Below are positions 61,938 to 64,000 of a DNA stretch of 64,000 bases, piece after piece. The notes below the pieces were generated by a model. That model had not been told where the DNA came from. It saw only the letters and a program-made list of their open reading frames with translations, and did no database searches. The stretch is from Anaerococcus sp. (GTDB lineage Bacteria; Bacillota; Clostridia; Tissierellales; Peptoniphilaceae). The position numbers and the translations under genes were made by a program. Within the stretch, counting starts at the first letter, position 1, and every line of letters starts with the position of its first letter. Location of the stretch: assembly GCA_030532385.1 (NCBI GenBank), contig JAUNLG010000009.1:470-64469 (forward strand), written 5' to 3'.

Positions 61938-62751
61938 CTAGGTCAAAGTACTTTCTTAAAAATCCTGCAATTGATGGGGCATTGTTGGATCCTATAAGAT
62001 ATTGTGCGGCTTCTTTGGCTTTTGGATGGGCATTTTCCATAGCAATTGAAGTTCCTGCAAAGGATAAAGACCTTGCATCATTAAGGCCATCACCAAAATA
62101 CATGACTTCATCTTTGGATATACCTAAGAAGTCACAAAGTTTTCTTAAGCTCTTAGACTTACCTGCTTTTTTGTTTAGGACTTCTAGAAGATAGTCCTCA
62201 TTTCTCATAAGCTTATAAGATTTTTCTAATTCTTCCTTATTAGCCGCATAGATTTCATCTAAGATTTCTTTATCTCCTGTTATTCCAATTCTTGAAACAG
62301 ATTTTTCTATATCAGAGAATTTTTCAAATTTCATCCAAGGCAATTGAACTTGCCTTTGATCTTTGATAAAGGCCTCATTGGGAACTTCTTCATTAAGGTA
62401 GAAGATGTTCATAGTATGGATTGTAACTTGAACATCATAGCCTTCCACTAAGTTAATAACTTCCTTATAATCTTTTTCATAAAGAGGATTTTCTAAAATA
62501 GCCTTACCATCTGCATTTCTTCTAATAAAGGCCCCTGTTCCACATATGGAATAATCATCAAAGCCCATTAGGTTAAGGCGCTGACGCATCCTCCACATAC
62601 CATTAAAGGTCCTGCCAGAGTTTAGGACTATCCTTATTCCTTTTTTCTTTAACTTATCTATAACTTTAATACTTTCATCTAAAATTTCTTTTTTATCATT
62701 TACTAAAGTACCATCTACATCAAAGACTATTAATTTTATATCTTTTTTCAT
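61930..62751 (-). CDS. Cof-type HAD-superfamily phosphatase
   Basis: 273 residues. Motif I FDVDGTLVN (about 9-17), motif II VLNSGRT, the conserved Lys in NKKAGKSKSLRKL and the acidic motif YFGDGLNDARSL are intact, with a C2 cap between. It is related to the HAD gene at 6220-7047. Substrate unknown. First gene of a five-gene overlapping run; AAGGAG precedes the ATG. Confidence 0.88.
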   Translation of the reverse strand: MKKDIKLIVFDVDGTLVNDKKEILDESIKVIDKLKKKGIRIVLNSGRTFNGMWRMRQRLNLMGFDDYSICGTGAFIRRNADGKAILENPLYEKDYKEVINLVEGYDVQVTIHTMNIFYLNEEVPNEAFIKDQRQVQLPWMKFEKFSDIEKSVSRIGITGDKEILDEIYAANKEELEKSYKLMRNEDYLLEVLNKKAGKSKSLRKLCDFLGISKDEVMYFGDGLNDARSLSFAGTSIAMENAHPKAKEAAQYLIGSNNAPSIAGFLRKYFDLDE

Positions 62752-63074
62752 AATGCTCCTTAATATTAAAAAAGTGTAAGTTTCCCCACACTTATAGACT
62801 CTTATATTCTACTAGAAAAACCGATCGTTTCAATGGTTACTAAGAAATTAAAAAAGATCGGACCTTAATAGACCAATCTTTTTTAATCCATACTAGAAGT
62901 TTTTTAATAAGCTTAGAAACTTTCAAAACCATCTAATATAAAAGCTAGTAGAAGCATGTTATCTTTATTTAATTTCTAGTAATCTTAAAGGCTAAAAATT
63001 CTTTCTTATATAACAATAAGTTGTTTTATTGGGTCTTTCTATCCTTAGCTAGAATATCTTTGATAGAAGGAGCC
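62752..63074 (-). promoter_or_regulatory. 323-bp leader region with three stacked hairpins
   Basis: On the minus strand three terminator-like hairpins follow one another before the HAD gene: AAAAAAGAT / ATCTTTTTT (62857-62890), CCGATC / GATCGG followed by TTTTTC (62821-62865, overlapping the first, so the two exclude each other) and AAGTGT / ACACTT followed by six Ts (62768-62792). The first may end the ABC-2 permease transcript. No coding frame was seen. Confidence 0.55.
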
Positions 63075-64000
63075 CTATTTTTTCCTTCCTCTTTTTAATT
63101 TATTAAAGATAGATCCGCTAGAGTAGTTTAGTATATTTTTCTTATAAATCCTACTAGCAAACTTATAAAGTAAGACTATGGCAAGTATAAGTATAGCTAT
63201 TGATATAAGTCCTTCTATAGGAGTAGCTGTTGACCTTATTAGTCTTAAAGGCATAAAGAAAACTGATATAAAAGGTAGGTAGGATAAGACTTGTACTAGG
63301 GTTCCTTCTTCTCTTTGGGCATAGAACATGGCTATAAAAAAGGCAAAGATTATGACAAGCATAAGGGGTGATGCTACCTTTCCTGCATCTTCTTGTTTTT
63401 TGACAAGAGATCCTAGCATAGCTGCAGTCTCCATATAAATAAAGATTGAAGCAAGTATTAGGATAAATATTTGCCCTAACTTAACTAGGTCGATACTTGC
63501 TAGTAAGGTCGAAAGATCTATCCCATAGTCTTCCAAAAGCTTACTTGACCTAAGATTAATAAAGGCTATTAGTGCAGATATTAGGTAGATTAGACTGTGG
63601 GTTAAGATTACTAGGAAGTTTCCAAAAATTTTCCCGGCAAAATATTGGCCTGGTCTAATAGATGAGAAGATAAATTCAATCATCTTTGACCCCTTTTCTA
63701 TAGCAATTTCCATTATTAAATTATTACTATACATTATCAAAACAAAATACATGTAGAAGATAAGGGCAAAGAATAGGACATACATGATTATAGGATTTCC
63801 TCCCTCTTCATCTTCTATTATATTAAAGCTAGGTTGTCTTTGTAAGATGGTCTCATTTTCCTTAGTCAAACCAGCATTTTTTATATTAAGCCTTGTTTGA
63901 ATCTCCTTTGCCAAAAAATTAAACTTAGTAATACTTTGAGGGTTCATCTCTCTTATATGATAGTCTATGGTTATTATTCCCTCATTTTCCTTAATTTCTA
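63075..64000 (-). CDS. ABC-2 type transporter permease (5' end beyond the window)
   Basis: The frame stays open to the right edge, so the N-terminus is missing; the 308 residues seen start EIKENEGIITIDYHIREM. About six helices follow (from about residue 70): LFFALIFYMYFVLIMYSN, then KGSKMIEFIFSSIRPGQYFAGK, the cytoplasmic signature of NatB-like ABC-2 permeases (quoted to 20: KGSKMIEFIFSSIRPGQYFA). The last residues are basic (KLKRGRKK). It probably exports sodium, a drug or a peptide with an ATPase encoded upstream, outside the window. Confidence 0.8.
   Translation of the reverse strand, partial: EIKENEGIITIDYHIREMNPQSITKFNFLAKEIQTRLNIKNAGLTKENETILQRQPSFNIIEDEEGGNPIIMYVLFFALIFYMYFVLIMYSNNLIMEIAIEKGSKMIEFIFSSIRPGQYFAGKIFGNFLVILTHSLIYLISALIAFINLRSSKLLEDYGIDLSTLLASIDLVKLGQIFILILASIFIYMETAAMLGSLVKKQEDAGKVASPLMLVIIFAFFIAMFYAQREEGTLVQVLSYLPFISVFFMPLRLIRSTATPIEGLISIAILILAIVLLYKFASRIYKKNILNYSSGSIFNKLKRGRKK

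Noticed and set aside
1..64000. CRISPR arrays, tRNA or rRNA genes, insertion sequences, prophage
   Set aside because: No regularly spaced repeats, cloverleaf genes, conserved rRNA stretches, transposase or phage structural genes were recognised; the only tandem repeats are the Rib coding units and the XRE operators.

Overview
The window is AT-rich (roughly one third G+C by eye), tightly packed, and reads as a chromosomal segment of a low-GC, Gram-positive anaerobe. The gene set is [FeFe]-hydrogenase with all three maturases, citrate lyase, arginine deiminase, T-box leaders, a YSIRK-like/Rib-repeat surface protein and Gram-positive lipoproteins. This fits the Tissierellia/Peptoniphilaceae (Anaerococcus-like cocci); the genus is an inference. 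No rRNA, tRNA, CRISPR array, insertion sequence or prophage was recognised.

Layout. 1-3 kb: the 5' part of a large surface adhesin. 3-8.6 kb: isochorismatase-fold hydrolase, YtqA/YhcC-type radical SAM protein carrying a GC-rich palindromic in-frame insertion, alanine dehydrogenase, HAD phosphatase, DJ-1 protein, rlmH and a free-standing ATP-cone protein. 8.6-11.8 kb: a MacB-type ABC export operon. 11.9-15.7 kb: Nudix hydrolase and T-box-controlled ileS. 15.7-19.3 kb: AMMECR1-like protein and the metNIQ transporter under a Met T-box. 19.4-28.5 kb: hydG-hydF and hydE, separated by a bacteriocin-export-like ABC locus whose two half-size permease genes each carry a frameshift; then an HD-like protein, acyl-ACP thioesterase and CtpA-type protease. 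28.8-33.3 kb: PTS EIIC-like protein, three tandem secreted paralogues and mntP. 33.4-38.6 kb: uracil permease, a small membrane protein, arcA, a flavinylation-motif lipoprotein and an XRE/membrane-protein pair with a duplicated operator. 38.7-43.3 kb: a Ugp-type ABC transporter. 43.4-47.2 kb: a small surface-polysaccharide operon with a P-loop-less CpsD-like protein. 47.3-52.5 kb: gltS, then a GltD-like flavoprotein and [FeFe]-hydrogenase, followed by a candidate structured RNA. 52.5-58.9 kb: a divergent citrate lyase locus (citS-X-D-E-F and citG-C). 58.9-64 kb: tag, uppP, ttcA-like, walJ, a HAD phosphatase and a partial ABC-2 permease.

How it fits together. The cell apparently takes up citrate by a 2-hydroxycarboxylate carrier and cleaves it with CitDEF, which CitC, CitG and CitX mature. 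It disposes of reductant as H2 through HydA, fed by the adjacent pyridine-nucleotide flavoprotein and built by HydEFG. Arginine deiminase and alanine dehydrogenase point to amino-acid catabolism. T-boxes link ileS and methionine uptake to tRNA charging.

The points most worth a second look are the palindromic insertion inside the radical SAM gene, the three-gene secreted paralogue cassette with a shared C-terminal module, the UUCG-capped structured RNA behind hydA, the twice-frameshifted split permease locus, the P-loop-less BY-kinase homologue, and the duplicated operator of the XRE gene.
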